Shown: positions 47,980-57,203, numbered from the stretch's first letter. The stretch: DNA of 64,000 bases from Pseudomonas cannabina (GCF_900100365.1 NZ_FNKU01000001.1:4539501-4603500); one strand, 5' to 3'. Numbers and translations are program-made. Notes: a model not told the origin generated them from the letters alone.

Positions 47980-47983
47980 CTAG

Positions 47984-49192
47984 GGAGACGCTGAACAATT
48001 AACCCGTTCGCACCGTCCCCATTTCCAAGCCGGTTTTTTTCAACCTGCCGGCCTTATTTTACGTTTCTCGAGCAGATTTCTGCCCTCATTTTGCTGAAAG
48101 GCGGGCCAGTCCCGCCTTTCAGACGGATTTATCCTGCCGTCTGTTGTAAATACCGCTTGGCCAGCATCAGATTGGCCAACCCAAACAAACTGAACAACTG
48201 CGCTGTATTCTTTTCCAGCCCACGGTAGCGAACCTTGCGATGATTGAAGCGCACCTTGATTACCTGGAAGGGGTGCTCGACCTTGGCACGCAGTTGCGCC
48301 TTGGCATATTCAATTTTGCGCTCGACCCGATACAGCACGCTGCCTTCGCCGTGCTGCTTGTAACTGCTTGGCCGTTCTGCAATCGACCAGATAACGTCCC
48401 GTTCAGCATGCTCCGGTCGCTTGGCCGCACCGGTGTATCCAGCGTCACCCGAAACATAGGTTTCGTCACCGTGAAGCAACTGGCCAACCTGGGTGACATC
48501 CGCCACGTTAGCGGCCGTCCCTACTACGCTGTGCACCAGCCCCGACGTGGCGTCTACACCAATGTGGGCCTTCATCCCAAAGTGCCATTGATTGCCTTTC
48601 CTGGCCTGATGCATCTCAGGATCACGCTTGCCTTCTCGGTTCTTGACCGAGGGCGGCGCGGCGATCAGAGTAGCGTCGACGATAGTGCCTTCCTTGAGCA
48701 GCAGCCCCCGGCTGGCCAGATGCTGGTTAATCGTTTCAAACAGCAGCCGGGTTAGCTGATGGACTTCCAGCAAGCGGCGAAAACGCAGCAAGGTGGTGGC
48801 ATCCGGTGCAGACTCGCGACCCAGGTCGATACCCATAAAACCGCGGATGGCCTGGCTGTCGTAGACGGCATCTTCGCAACCTTCATCGGAGAAACCGAAA
48901 CACTGCTGCACGACGTACATGCGCAACATGCGCGACACCCCTATCGCAGGGCGTCCGCGCTTGCCTGCGGTGTTGCTATAAAACGGCGCCACTTGCGCCT
49001 CCAGCAGGGCCCAGGGCACCAACTGTTCAAGGTCAGCCAGGAAGCGATCTCGGCGAGTCTGCTTTTTCTTGCCGGTATATTCGAGTTCGGAGAAGGTCTT
49101 CTGCACGCGCGTAACGCTCACGGAGAGGGAGGCTGTTGAAGGAACTTAGTGTGCCAAGGGTGGGGACAGTTGGCTATTTTTGCAGCGCCTCC
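47984..49192 (-). mobile_element. IS5-family element, copy 2, 1209 bp
   Basis: Same ends as copy 1, with CTAG on both sides (47980-47983 and 49193-49196), a normal target duplication. It is separated from copy 3 by 38 bases. Its transposase has one Lys to Glu change relative to the others. Confidence 0.95.
48129..49121 (-). CDS. IS5 family transposase (copy 2)
   Basis: A 330-residue transposase identical to copies 1 and 3 except for Glu instead of Lys in LYRVERKIEYAKA (near residue 281). The change lies in the C-terminal region after the second catalytic acid segment. The catalytic motifs are unchanged, so it is probably active. Confidence 0.95.
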   Translation of the reverse strand: MSVTRVQKTFSELEYTGKKKQTRRDRFLADLEQLVPWALLEAQVAPFYSNTAGKRGRPAIGVSRMLRMYVVQQCFGFSDEGCEDAVYDSQAIRGFMGIDLGRESAPDATTLLRFRRLLEVHQLTRLLFETINQHLASRGLLLKEGTIVDATLIAAPPSVKNREGKRDPEMHQARKGNQWHFGMKAHIGVDATSGLVHSVVGTAANVADVTQVGQLLHGDETYVSGDAGYTGAAKRPEHAERDVIWSIAERPSSYKQHGEGSVLYRVERKIEYAKAQLRAKVEHPFQVIKVRFNHRKVRYRGLEKNTAQLFSLFGLANLMLAKRYLQQTAG

Positions 49193-49230
49193 CTAGACGC
49201 AGCGTAATTTTTTACACCATATACAGCTAG

Positions 49231-50439
49231 GGAGACGCTGAACAATTAACCCGTTCGCACCGTCCCCATTTCCAAGCCGGTTTTTTTCAACCTGCCGGCC
49301 TTATTTTACGTTTCTCGAGCAGATTTCTGCCCTCATTTTGCTGAAAGGCGGGCCAGTCCCGCCTTTCAGACGGATTTATCCTGCCGTCTGTTGTAAATAC
49401 CGCTTGGCCAGCATCAGATTGGCCAACCCAAACAAACTGAACAACTGCGCTGTATTCTTTTCCAGCCCACGGTAGCGAACCTTGCGATGATTGAAGCGCA
49501 CCTTGATTACCTGGAAGGGGTGCTCGACCTTGGCACGCAGTTGCGCCTTGGCATATTCAATTTTGCGCTTGACCCGATACAGCACGCTGCCTTCGCCGTG
49601 CTGCTTGTAACTGCTTGGCCGTTCTGCAATCGACCAGATAACGTCCCGTTCAGCATGCTCCGGTCGCTTGGCCGCACCGGTGTATCCAGCGTCACCCGAA
49701 ACATAGGTTTCGTCACCGTGAAGCAACTGGCCAACCTGGGTGACATCCGCCACGTTAGCGGCCGTCCCTACTACGCTGTGCACCAGCCCCGACGTGGCGT
49801 CTACACCAATGTGGGCCTTCATCCCAAAGTGCCATTGATTGCCTTTCCTGGCCTGATGCATCTCAGGATCACGCTTGCCTTCTCGGTTCTTGACCGAGGG
49901 CGGCGCGGCGATCAGAGTAGCGTCGACGATAGTGCCTTCCTTGAGCAGCAGCCCCCGGCTGGCCAGATGCTGGTTAATCGTTTCAAACAGCAGCCGGGTT
50001 AGCTGATGGACTTCCAGCAAGCGGCGAAAACGCAGCAAGGTGGTGGCATCCGGTGCAGACTCGCGACCCAGGTCGATACCCATAAAACCGCGGATGGCCT
50101 GGCTGTCGTAGACGGCATCTTCGCAACCTTCATCGGAGAAACCGAAACACTGCTGCACGACGTACATGCGCAACATGCGCGACACCCCTATCGCAGGGCG
50201 TCCGCGCTTGCCTGCGGTGTTGCTATAAAACGGCGCCACTTGCGCCTCCAGCAGGGCCCAGGGCACCAACTGTTCAAGGTCAGCCAGGAAGCGATCTCGG
50301 CGAGTCTGCTTTTTCTTGCCGGTATATTCGAGTTCGGAGAAGGTCTTCTGCACGCGCGTAACGCTCACGGAGAGGGAGGCTGTTGAAGGAACTTAGTGTG
50401 CCAAGGGTGGGGACAGTTGGCTATTTTTGCAGCGCCTCC
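49231..50439 (-). mobile_element. IS5-family element, copy 3, 1209 bp
   Basis: Flanked by CTAG at 49227-49230 and 50440-50443. It has the same orientation as copy 2, from which it is separated by the 38-bp stretch 49193-49230, a piece of the original upstream region of the immunity-like gene. Confidence 0.95.
49376..50368 (-). CDS. IS5 family transposase (copy 3)
   Basis: A 330-residue DDE transposase with the same protein sequence as copy 1 (32797-33789). The start is GTG at 50368. Near-identity of the three copies indicates recent spread. Confidence 0.95.
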   Translation of the reverse strand: MSVTRVQKTFSELEYTGKKKQTRRDRFLADLEQLVPWALLEAQVAPFYSNTAGKRGRPAIGVSRMLRMYVVQQCFGFSDEGCEDAVYDSQAIRGFMGIDLGRESAPDATTLLRFRRLLEVHQLTRLLFETINQHLASRGLLLKEGTIVDATLIAAPPSVKNREGKRDPEMHQARKGNQWHFGMKAHIGVDATSGLVHSVVGTAANVADVTQVGQLLHGDETYVSGDAGYTGAAKRPEHAERDVIWSIAERPSSYKQHGEGSVLYRVKRKIEYAKAQLRAKVEHPFQVIKVRFNHRKVRYRGLEKNTAQLFSLFGLANLMLAKRYLQQTAG

Positions 50440-50498
50440 CTAGCAAAGCAGGACGTGTATGTATACATACAAGCCCATGCTCGTTAAACCAAGTGAAG

Positions 50499-50803
50499 CT
50501 AATTCCATATAACCCGAGGAAATCCTGGCCTCGAAAGCTGCATAGCTTCCGGCCCATTAAACCCCTCCGGGCTCATATCAATTCTAACTTTTGCTAAACC
50601 TTCGAAAACAAACTCAATTTCCTGTTCGCCTTCTGAGACGCTTACAAGCTTTTTCCCTTGTAGACCCTTAATTGTCGAGCCAATAATACTGTATGAATTA
50701 TAGACGCTCACTATAATGTCCTTAAAAAAAATAGTTGAAAATAGTCGTGAATAACAAGCGCCATTACAACATCACTTCCAACAAGATTGGTAAGAACATT
50801 CAT
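50499..50803 (-). pseudogene. small immunity-like gene, frameshifted at an A8/T8 run (paralogue 1)
   Basis: From ATG at 50803 the frame reads MNVLTNLVGSDVV...HDYFQLFF and then shifts at eight T (eight A at 50724-50731 on the plus strand). The rest continues in another frame as KDIIVSVYNSYSIIGSTIKGL to RPGFPRVIWN, ending at 50499. Nine T would join the frames into a protein of about 101 residues, aligning end to end with the paralogue at 50870-51175. A shorter product from GTG at 50711 (70 residues, AAGGA upstream) is also possible. Confidence 0.6.
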
Positions 50804-50869
50804 CGCACAATACTAAATTATTTTATGGCAAAATCACTTTTTGAATGGGACAAAACAAACCAGGAGACG

Positions 50870-51175
50870 CTAGTCCCATATCACCAGAGGGAATCCTGGC
50901 CTCAAAAGCTCGATAGCCTCCGGACCATGAAAACCATCCGGGCTCATATCAACTCTAATTTTTGCGGGGCCTTCAAACACCCACTCAATCTCTTACTCGT
51001 CTTCTGAAACATTTATAAGTTTTCTTCCCCGTAGACCTTTCACTGTCGAGCCAAGAATACAATATGAGTTATTGATATTCAGAATAGAACCACCTACAAA
51101 ATAAATTTGCATATAGTCATGTACGATGCACGCATCTGTAACACAACGTCCAACAAGACAGTCAAAAACGCTCAT
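50870..51175 (-). pseudogene. small immunity-like gene with a nonsense codon (paralogue 2)
   Basis: Starts at ATG 51175 with GGAG upstream (MSVFDCLVGRCVTDA) and reads to an in-frame TAA after KLINVSEDE. The frame then continues EIEWVFEGPAKIRVDMS to RPGFPLVIWD and stops at 50870. Paralogue 1 has Gln (CAA) where this copy has TAA, so a single C-to-T change explains the break. The two genes and their upstream DNA are diverged tandem duplicates. Confidence 0.65.
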
Positions 51176-51371
51176 TCTGTGATACTCCAGTGCCGAGTTG
51201 AACGACGCGTGCCTAATACAGGATTTGCAACCCGAACTCGTATTAATATTTGTATGCCGATGCGATCAAAAAGCACATACGCCTACTTCCGTAAGCTCTG
51301 TAGGAATGTTCCGCTCCAACCGATAGTCGCTGCTGACACGTTCTACATTCGGCCTATGAATGAGCCCCCCC
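51176..51371. other. 196-bp region with no recognised gene
   Basis: Lies between the immunity-like paralogue 2 and the 3' end of the LysR gene. One minus-strand frame is open for about 33 codons from the LysR end (LIHRPNVERVSSDYRLERN) with no start or ribosome site. It may be the decayed edge of the accessory insertion. Confidence 0.4.
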
Positions 51372-52301
51372 TCAAACAGCAATCGAAGGCAACGGCCTGC
51401 CCGCCAACGAAACCCCGCTCAACGCCTGCTCGTTCGCCAGCCAGTCCATGAACTGCTGAACAATCTGCACCCGCCGTTTACGCTGGGGCAAAACCACGTA
51501 ATAGCCGTACCCGGAGATTGCGGCGCCGGCGATGGGGCGGCAGAGCAGGCCTTGGTCGAGGAGGTCGTCGACCAGGTGTTTCCAGCCGATGGCGATGCCT
51601 TGTCCGCCGATGGCGGCCTGGATCAGCAGGGTGTAGTTGTCGAAGCGTAACTGGCCGGGCGCGGGCGCTTGGGGGATGTCGAGGGCGCGGAATACGCCAG
51701 CCCAGTCGAACCAGTTGTTGATGCTTTCGCCACGCAGGTGCAGCAGCGGGAAGTCGCGCAGTGCGTCGTTGGGCAGAGGCGTCTGGCGCCCGGCGATCAG
51801 TTGCGGACTGCACACCGGAAAGACTTCTTCGCTGAACAACCAGCGGCTTTCGCCCTGTTTGAAGCGCCCGTCGCCGAACAGCACGGCGACGTCGATATCG
51901 GCGCGTAACATACTGTAGGTACGCTCGCTGGTCACCAGGCTGACGTCAACGTCGGGGTTGACCTTGTGGAAGCGGTGCAGGCGTGGCATCAGCCAATAAG
52001 CGGCGAAAGCGAAGTCTGTCGCCACTTGCAGCACCTCATGCTGGTGCTGCTCGGTGATCGCTGTCAGCCCGCTGTCGATGGACTGCAAGCCAGCCTGCAC
52101 ATGGCTGAACAATATTTCACCCGCTTCGGTAAGCTCGATGCCGCGATAGATGCGGTCAAACAGGCGGGTGGCCAGTTGTTCTTCAAGGCGCTTGATCTGC
52201 TGGCTGACGGCAGGCTGAGTAGTGCCCAGCTCGATGGCCGCGGCAGTAAAGCTGCGCAGCCGGGCCTCGACTTCAAAAGCACGCAGCAGGTCGAGGGACA
52301 T
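51372..52301 (-). CDS. LysR family regulator of choline-sulfate utilisation
   Basis: A LysR regulator of about 309 residues from ATG 52301 (MSLDLLRAFEVEARLRSFT) or 316 from ATG 52322. Helix-turn-helix at about 15-40 (TAAAIELGTTQPAVSQQIKRLEEQL). It is divergent from betC, the layout of the choline sulfate utilisation regulator family. GGAC precedes neither start clearly, so the start is uncertain. It probably activates betC-choX. Confidence 0.87.
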   Translation of the reverse strand: MSLDLLRAFEVEARLRSFTAAAIELGTTQPAVSQQIKRLEEQLATRLFDRIYRGIELTEAGEILFSHVQAGLQSIDSGLTAITEQHQHEVLQVATDFAFAAYWLMPRLHRFHKVNPDVDVSLVTSERTYSMLRADIDVAVLFGDGRFKQGESRWLFSEEVFPVCSPQLIAGRQTPLPNDALRDFPLLHLRGESINNWFDWAGVFRALDIPQAPAPGQLRFDNYTLLIQAAIGGQGIAIGWKHLVDDLLDQGLLCRPIAGAAISGYGYYVVLPQRKRRVQIVQQFMDWLANEQALSGVSLAGRPLPSIAV

Positions 52302-52436
52302 GTCGCGAAAAGCTTCAAACATAAGCGGTGCTTATCCTAGGTATTGCTGCGCATGGGCTTTACCATCAAACAAGAGGACTCCATCCTCATGCCCAGCACT
52401 TTCGCATAACTTTTCACAATGGGATGCAGCGATTAC

Positions 52437-53942
52437 ATGAAGCGCAAAAATATTCTGTTCATCATGGCCGATCAAATGGCCGCGCCAATGTTGCCGTTCT
52501 ACGCCCCGTCCCCGGTCCTGATGCCGAACCTGAGCCGCCTTGCTGCCGGCGGCGTGGTGTTCGACTCGGCCTATTGCAACAGCCCGCTGTGTGCGCCGTC
52601 GCGTTTTACGCTGGTCAGCGGCCAGTTGCCGAGCAAGATCGGGGCGTATGACAACGCGGCCGACTTTCCGGCGGACATCCCGACCTATGCGCATTATTTG
52701 CGCGCGCTGGGCTACAAGACCGCGCTCGCGGGCAAGATGCATTTTTGCGGCCCGGATCAGTTGCACGGGTACGAAGAACGTCTGACCAGCGATATTTACC
52801 CGGCCGACTACGGCTGGTCGGTCAATTGGGATGAGCCGGATGTGCGCCCGAGCTGGTATCACAACATGTCATCGGTGTTGCAGGCTGGCCCGTGCATTCG
52901 TACCAACCAGCTGGATTTCGATGAAGAGGTGCTGTTCAAGTCTCAGCAATACCTTTATGACTATGTGCGTCAGGACGGTGATGCGCCGTTCTGCCTGACC
53001 GTTTCCATGACCCACCCTCACGACCCGTACACCATCCCGCTTCCGTTCTGGGACCTGTACAGCAACGACGAAATCCCGATGCCGACGCCGCACGCCAATC
53101 AGGCCGCGCTGGACCCGCATTCGCAACGGCTGCTCAAGGTCTACGACCTGTGGGACAAGCCGATGCCGACCCATAAAATTCGTGATGCGCGCCGCGCCTA
53201 CTTCGGCGCGTGCAGCTACATTGACCTTAACGTTGGCAAGCTGATGCAGACGCTGGATGAAGTCGGGCTGGCCGAAGACACCATCGTGGTGTTCTCTGGC
53301 GATCACGGCGACATGCTGGGCGAGAAGGGCCTCTGGTACAAAATGCACTGGTTCGAAATGGCCGCCCGCGTGCCGCTGGTGGTGTACGCGCCGGGGCAGT
53401 TCAAGCCGGGCCGGGTCAGTGCTTCGGTATCGACCGCCGACCTGTTGCCGACTTTTGTCGAGATGGCCAAGGGCACACTGGACGCCGGGTTGCCACTGGA
53501 CGGGCGTTCGCTGATGCCGCACCTGAAACGCAAAGGCGGGCACGATGAGGTATTTGGCGAATACATGGCTGAGGGCACGACCAGCCCGTTGATGATGATT
53601 CGTCGCGGCGCTTACAAATTCATCTATTCGGAACAGGACCCATGCCTGCTGTTCGATGTGAAGAAAGACCCGAAAGAGCAGAAAGACCTGAGCCAGTCGC
53701 CAGCCCATGAAAAGCTGTTCAATGACTTTCTGGCCGAAGCTCGGGCCAAGTGGGACATCCCGGCGATACACCAACAGGTGCTCGCCAGCCAGCGCAGAAG
53801 GCGCTTTGTCGCCAAATCGCTGGCAACCGGCAAGCTGAAGAGTTGGGATCACCAGCCACTGGTCGACGCCAGTCAGCAGTACATGCGCAACCACATCGAT
53901 CTGGACGATCTGGAGCGCAAGGCACGTTTTCCGCAACCTTGA
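52437..53942 (+). CDS. betC: choline-sulfatase
   Basis: Hydrolyses choline-O-sulfate to choline and sulfate, feeding glycine betaine synthesis and sulfur supply. The 501-residue protein has the sulfatase active-site motif C52-A-P-S-R in NSPLCAPSRFTLVSGQ, whose Cys becomes formylglycine, and metal ligands in IMADQM and VVFSGDHGDMLGEKG. The C-terminal choline-sulfatase extension is present. Start MKRKNILFIMADQ is preferred over ATG 52419. Confidence 0.95.
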   Translation: MKRKNILFIMADQMAAPMLPFYAPSPVLMPNLSRLAAGGVVFDSAYCNSPLCAPSRFTLVSGQLPSKIGAYDNAADFPADIPTYAHYLRALGYKTALAGKMHFCGPDQLHGYEERLTSDIYPADYGWSVNWDEPDVRPSWYHNMSSVLQAGPCIRTNQLDFDEEVLFKSQQYLYDYVRQDGDAPFCLTVSMTHPHDPYTIPLPFWDLYSNDEIPMPTPHANQAALDPHSQRLLKVYDLWDKPMPTHKIRDARRAYFGACSYIDLNVGKLMQTLDEVGLAEDTIVVFSGDHGDMLGEKGLWYKMHWFEMAARVPLVVYAPGQFKPGRVSASVSTADLLPTFVEMAKGTLDAGLPLDGRSLMPHLKRKGGHDEVFGEYMAEGTTSPLMMIRRGAYKFIYSEQDPCLLFDVKKDPKEQKDLSQSPAHEKLFNDFLAEARAKWDIPAIHQQVLASQRRRRFVAKSLATGKLKSWDHQPLVDASQQYMRNHIDLDDLERKARFPQP

Positions 53943-53978
53943 CCCTGCCCACACCAATAATCAAAAAGGGGTACATCG

Positions 53979-54905
53979 ATGAAGAAGCTATCCACAGTCG
54001 TTGCGGTCGCGGTCATGACGCTCGGCAGCTTTGCAGTGCAGGCAGACGATGCCAGTTGCAGCACCGTAAAAATGGCCGATCCAGGCTGGAGTGACATCGC
54101 CGCCACCAACGCCATCACCGGCGTGGTGCTGGAAGGGCTGGGCTACAAGCCCAAGGTCGATACGCTGGCGGTGCCGATTGCCTACGGCGGTTTGAAAGAC
54201 GGCAAGCTGGATGTGTTTCTGGGTAACTGGATGCCGGCGCAGCAGGGCTTTTACGACAAGTTCGTGGCCACGGGTGACGTGACGCAACTGGCCAAAAATC
54301 TGGAAGGCACCGAGTTCACCCTGGCCGTACCGGATTACGTCTGGGACGCAGGTGTGCATGACTTTGCCGATCTGAGCAAATTTGCCGACAAGTTCGACAA
54401 GAAGATCTACGGCATCGGTTCCGGCGCACCGGCTAACCTGTCGTTGCAGGAGATCATCAAGAAGAACGAGTTTGATCTGGGCCAGTGGAAGCTGGTTGAA
54501 TCCAGCGAACAGGCCATGCTCGCCGAGGTCAATCGCAACGTGAAGAAGAAGGCGTTTGTGGTCTTTCTCGGCTGGACGCCGCACCCGATGAACGTGCAGA
54601 TCAAAGGCATGCACTACCTCAAGGGCGGCGAGAAATACTTTGGCGACACCGGCTCGGTCTTCACCCTGACCCGCAAGGGTTATGCGCAAGCCTGCCCGAA
54701 CGTCGGCAAGCTGTTGACCAACCTGAGCTTCACCCTGGACATGGAAAACAGCATCATGGCCGAGGTGACCAACAAGAAGGTCAGCAACAGCGCAGCCGCC
54801 AAAGCCTGGATCAAGGCCAACCCGGCGGTGCTGGACACGTGGCTTGAGGGCGTAAAGACGGTTGATGGCAAGGATGGACTGGCGGCAGTGAAAGCGAAGT
54901 TGTAG
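53979..54905 (+). CDS. choX: choline/betaine ABC transporter substrate-binding protein (ChoX-like)
   Basis: A 308-residue periplasmic binding protein with a signal peptide cleaved after VQA (about residue 22) and an OpuAC domain. The fingerprints ADPGWSDIAATNAITGVVLE and FLGNWMPAQQGFYDK are those of choline-binding ChoX. AAGGGG lies nine bases before the ATG. It follows betC by 36 bases, so both are likely one operon; no permease or ATPase gene is adjacent, so it must use a transporter encoded elsewhere. Confidence 0.92.
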   Translation: MKKLSTVVAVAVMTLGSFAVQADDASCSTVKMADPGWSDIAATNAITGVVLEGLGYKPKVDTLAVPIAYGGLKDGKLDVFLGNWMPAQQGFYDKFVATGDVTQLAKNLEGTEFTLAVPDYVWDAGVHDFADLSKFADKFDKKIYGIGSGAPANLSLQEIIKKNEFDLGQWKLVESSEQAMLAEVNRNVKKKAFVVFLGWTPHPMNVQIKGMHYLKGGEKYFGDTGSVFTLTRKGYAQACPNVGKLLTNLSFTLDMENSIMAEVTNKKVSNSAAAKAWIKANPAVLDTWLEGVKTVDGKDGLAAVKAKL

Positions 54906-55069
54906 GCCTCGACATTAAGTATTGACCCGGCGTCGGGGGTTCCCACCACGCCGGTTTTCAGCAATATTGGCACCTCGAAGCGTCATTCTGGAAGACACCT
55001 GGGAACCAACGGAGGGGGGCAAACCACTAGGTGGCCGTACGGCCTATCCGCCAAAAACTGGAGAACAGT

Positions 55070-55387
55070 ATGAAAAAGTCACTTATACCCCTCTCGCTGG
55101 CCCTGATTCTGAGCGCATCCTTTTCCTCTGCGGCTAGCTGGCCACCAGAAACCAGCGCCAAAGTGCCTGGTAACGCGCTGGAATATCCGACCAAGCTAGA
55201 GGCCGTCAATGTCTCGATGGAGGAGATGCTCAATGCAGGAGCAACGGTCGTTTCTTCGTACGTGGCAGACATTGGTCCGGTAGTGACCCTCAAGAACAAG
55301 AAACACTATGTTATCTGCATGCTCAGAGGTGCTGGAACCGGGTCAGACACAAACGTCGCCACCTCGAAATGCTACGCCATGAACTAG
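55070..55387 (+). CDS. small exported hypothetical protein
   Basis: A 105-residue protein with a clear signal peptide (MKKSLIPLSLALILSASFSSAAS, cleavage near 22). The mature part has two cysteines, in HYVICMLRG and ATSKCYAMN, that could form a disulfide. TGGAG lies seven bases before the ATG at 55070. The family is not recognised. It lies between the choline-sulfate genes and the SulP gene. Confidence 0.75.
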   Translation: MKKSLIPLSLALILSASFSSAASWPPETSAKVPGNALEYPTKLEAVNVSMEEMLNAGATVVSSYVADIGPVVTLKNKKHYVICMLRGAGTGSDTNVATSKCYAMN

Positions 55388-55458
55388 CCTTCGCTCGCGG
55401 CTCCGGGCAGGAACGGTCTGACGTGGCGATGCAGTGATCCATCCAATATGAGGGACCG

Positions 55459-57027
55459 ATGCGCTGGCTCAATCTGCATAAATTCCTGCCCTTTCTCGCC
55501 TGGCTGCCGCGTCAGACTCGCGCCAGCGTCGGGCGGGATGCGCTGGTGGGTTTGAGTGGGGCGATTCTGGCGCTGCCGCAATCCATCGCATACGCACTGA
55601 TCGCCGGCTTGCCGCCAGAATACGGCCTGTACGCCGCCATCGTTCCGGTCATCATCGCCTGCCTGTGGGGCTCGTCCTGGCACTTGATCTGCGGGCCGAC
55701 TGCGGCGATTTCCATCGTGTTGTATGCCAGTGTCAGTCCGCTTGCCGTCCCGGCCAGTCAGGACTACATCATGTTGATCCTGCTACTGACGTTCATTGCC
55801 GGGGTCTTCCAGTTAGCGCTCGGCATGATGCGTTTCGGCGCGCTGGTGAATTTCGTTTCACATTCGGTGGTGCTCGGTTTCACCCTGGGCGCGGCCATCG
55901 TGATTGCCCTCGGGCAGATGCCCAATCTGCTGGGCCTTGATCTGCCGAGTCAGACCACAGCCCTCAACAGCCTGAACGCCGTGCTTGAGCATTGCGGTGA
56001 AGTCGATATGCCGTCGCTGATACTTGGATTGCTGACGCTGATGCTGGGCATCGGCCTCAAGGCTCTGGTGCCACGCTGGCCGACCCTGCTGATCGCGCTG
56101 GTATTGAGCAGCCTGCTGGTCTGGCTGTGGCCGGCGATGTTCGGTCAAGTGCGGGTGGTCAGCGCCTTCGTCGGGCATTTGCCGCCGTTCAGCCCGCTGT
56201 CGCTGGACCTCGAGTTGATCCTCAGACTGCTGCCGACGGCCGTAGCTGTGGGCATGCTCGGGCTGGTCAACAGCTTGTCGATTGCCCGCTCGCTGTCGGC
56301 ACGCTCGCAGCAGATGTTCAATGCCAATCAGGAAGTTCGCGCTCAAGGGCTGTCGAATATGGTCGGCTCGCTGTTTTCCGGCTACCTGTCTGCGGGTTCG
56401 TTCACCCGCGCCGCGCTGAATTATGAAGCCGGCGCACGCTCGCCGGTGGCCGGGGTGTTTTCCGCGCTGTGGGTGGCGCTGTTCGCGGTCGCCGGAGCCT
56501 CGTTGATCTCGCACATTCCGATTCCGGCCATGGCGGCCTCGATCCTGCTGATCTGTTGGGGGCTAGTGGATCGGCGTGGCATTCGTGCGCTGTTCCGCGT
56601 CAGCCGCGCGGAGTTTTTCGTGATGGCGCTGACCTGTCTGGCCACGCTGTTGCTGGAGCTGCAAACCGCGATCTATGCGGGCGTGCTGGCCTCGCTGTTC
56701 TTTTACCTCAAACGCACCTCACAACCCCGCGTGCAGCAATGGCGCGAGGGTGATGAGGAGGTTCTGCGAGTGGGTGGTTCGATCTTTTTCGGCGCCAGCC
56801 ACTACCTGCAAACCCGCCTGCAGCGCACCGAAGGCCAGCGTGTGGTGATCGATGCGCAGCAGATCAACTTCATCGATTATTCGGGCGTGGAGATGCTTCA
56901 TCAGGAGGCCAGGCGGCTGGGGCAGCAGGGGCGAGTGCTGGTTCTGCGCAATGCAAGACCGCAGGTGATCGAGGAGTTATACAAGCTGGAAGGTGCGGAG
57001 CAATGCCCGATTTTGTTTGAGGATTGA
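55459..57027 (+). CDS. SulP family anion (sulfate) transporter with STAS domain
   Basis: A 522-residue transporter. Its membrane part (about residues 25-415) has 12-14 helices, including the SulP signature ALPQSIAYALIAGLPPEYGLYAAIVPVI. A cytoplasmic STAS domain lies at about 440-520 (VVIDAQQINFIDYSGVEMLHQEA). Position next to betC suggests uptake or release of sulfate, although SulP proteins also carry bicarbonate and dicarboxylates. Confidence 0.92.
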   Translation: MRWLNLHKFLPFLAWLPRQTRASVGRDALVGLSGAILALPQSIAYALIAGLPPEYGLYAAIVPVIIACLWGSSWHLICGPTAAISIVLYASVSPLAVPASQDYIMLILLLTFIAGVFQLALGMMRFGALVNFVSHSVVLGFTLGAAIVIALGQMPNLLGLDLPSQTTALNSLNAVLEHCGEVDMPSLILGLLTLMLGIGLKALVPRWPTLLIALVLSSLLVWLWPAMFGQVRVVSAFVGHLPPFSPLSLDLELILRLLPTAVAVGMLGLVNSLSIARSLSARSQQMFNANQEVRAQGLSNMVGSLFSGYLSAGSFTRAALNYEAGARSPVAGVFSALWVALFAVAGASLISHIPIPAMAASILLICWGLVDRRGIRALFRVSRAEFFVMALTCLATLLLELQTAIYAGVLASLFFYLKRTSQPRVQQWREGDEEVLRVGGSIFFGASHYLQTRLQRTEGQRVVIDAQQINFIDYSGVEMLHQEARRLGQQGRVLVLRNARPQVIEELYKLEGAEQCPILFED

Positions 57028-57080
57028 GTTATAACTCATCGTCGCGACGCTCTGCGTTCAGCGTTATACGCAAGTCCTGA

Positions 57081-57141
57081 TAAGCCCGTAGATTTGGCTT
57101 CTGCCCGAAGGGCGTGGGCAGAGGCCAAATCTGCAGGCTTA
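57081..57141. repeat. long imperfect hairpin repeat between the SulP and aroE genes
   Basis: Nested arms TAAGCC/GGCTTA, AGATTTGGC/GCCAAATCT and CTGCCC/GGGCAG close on the loop GAAGGGCGT. CTTCTGCCC plus GGGCGTGGG also occurs near 9627-9650, so this is an extragenic repeat. It lies between convergent genes and may end both transcripts. Confidence 0.7.
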
Positions 57142-57203
57142 GCAAGACTCGTGGATAACGCAGAGGGTTGGAAAAATAGTCGTTCAGTTAGCGTGCCAGT
57201 GAT

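Noticed and set aside
47984..50439. Composite transposon formed by IS5 copies 2 and 3
   Set aside because: Each copy has its own CTAG duplication and only 38 bp of host-like DNA lies between; they are better explained as separate insertions.
52869..53957. 362-codon open frame opposite betC
   Set aside because: Antisense shadow; betC carries the sulfatase motif.
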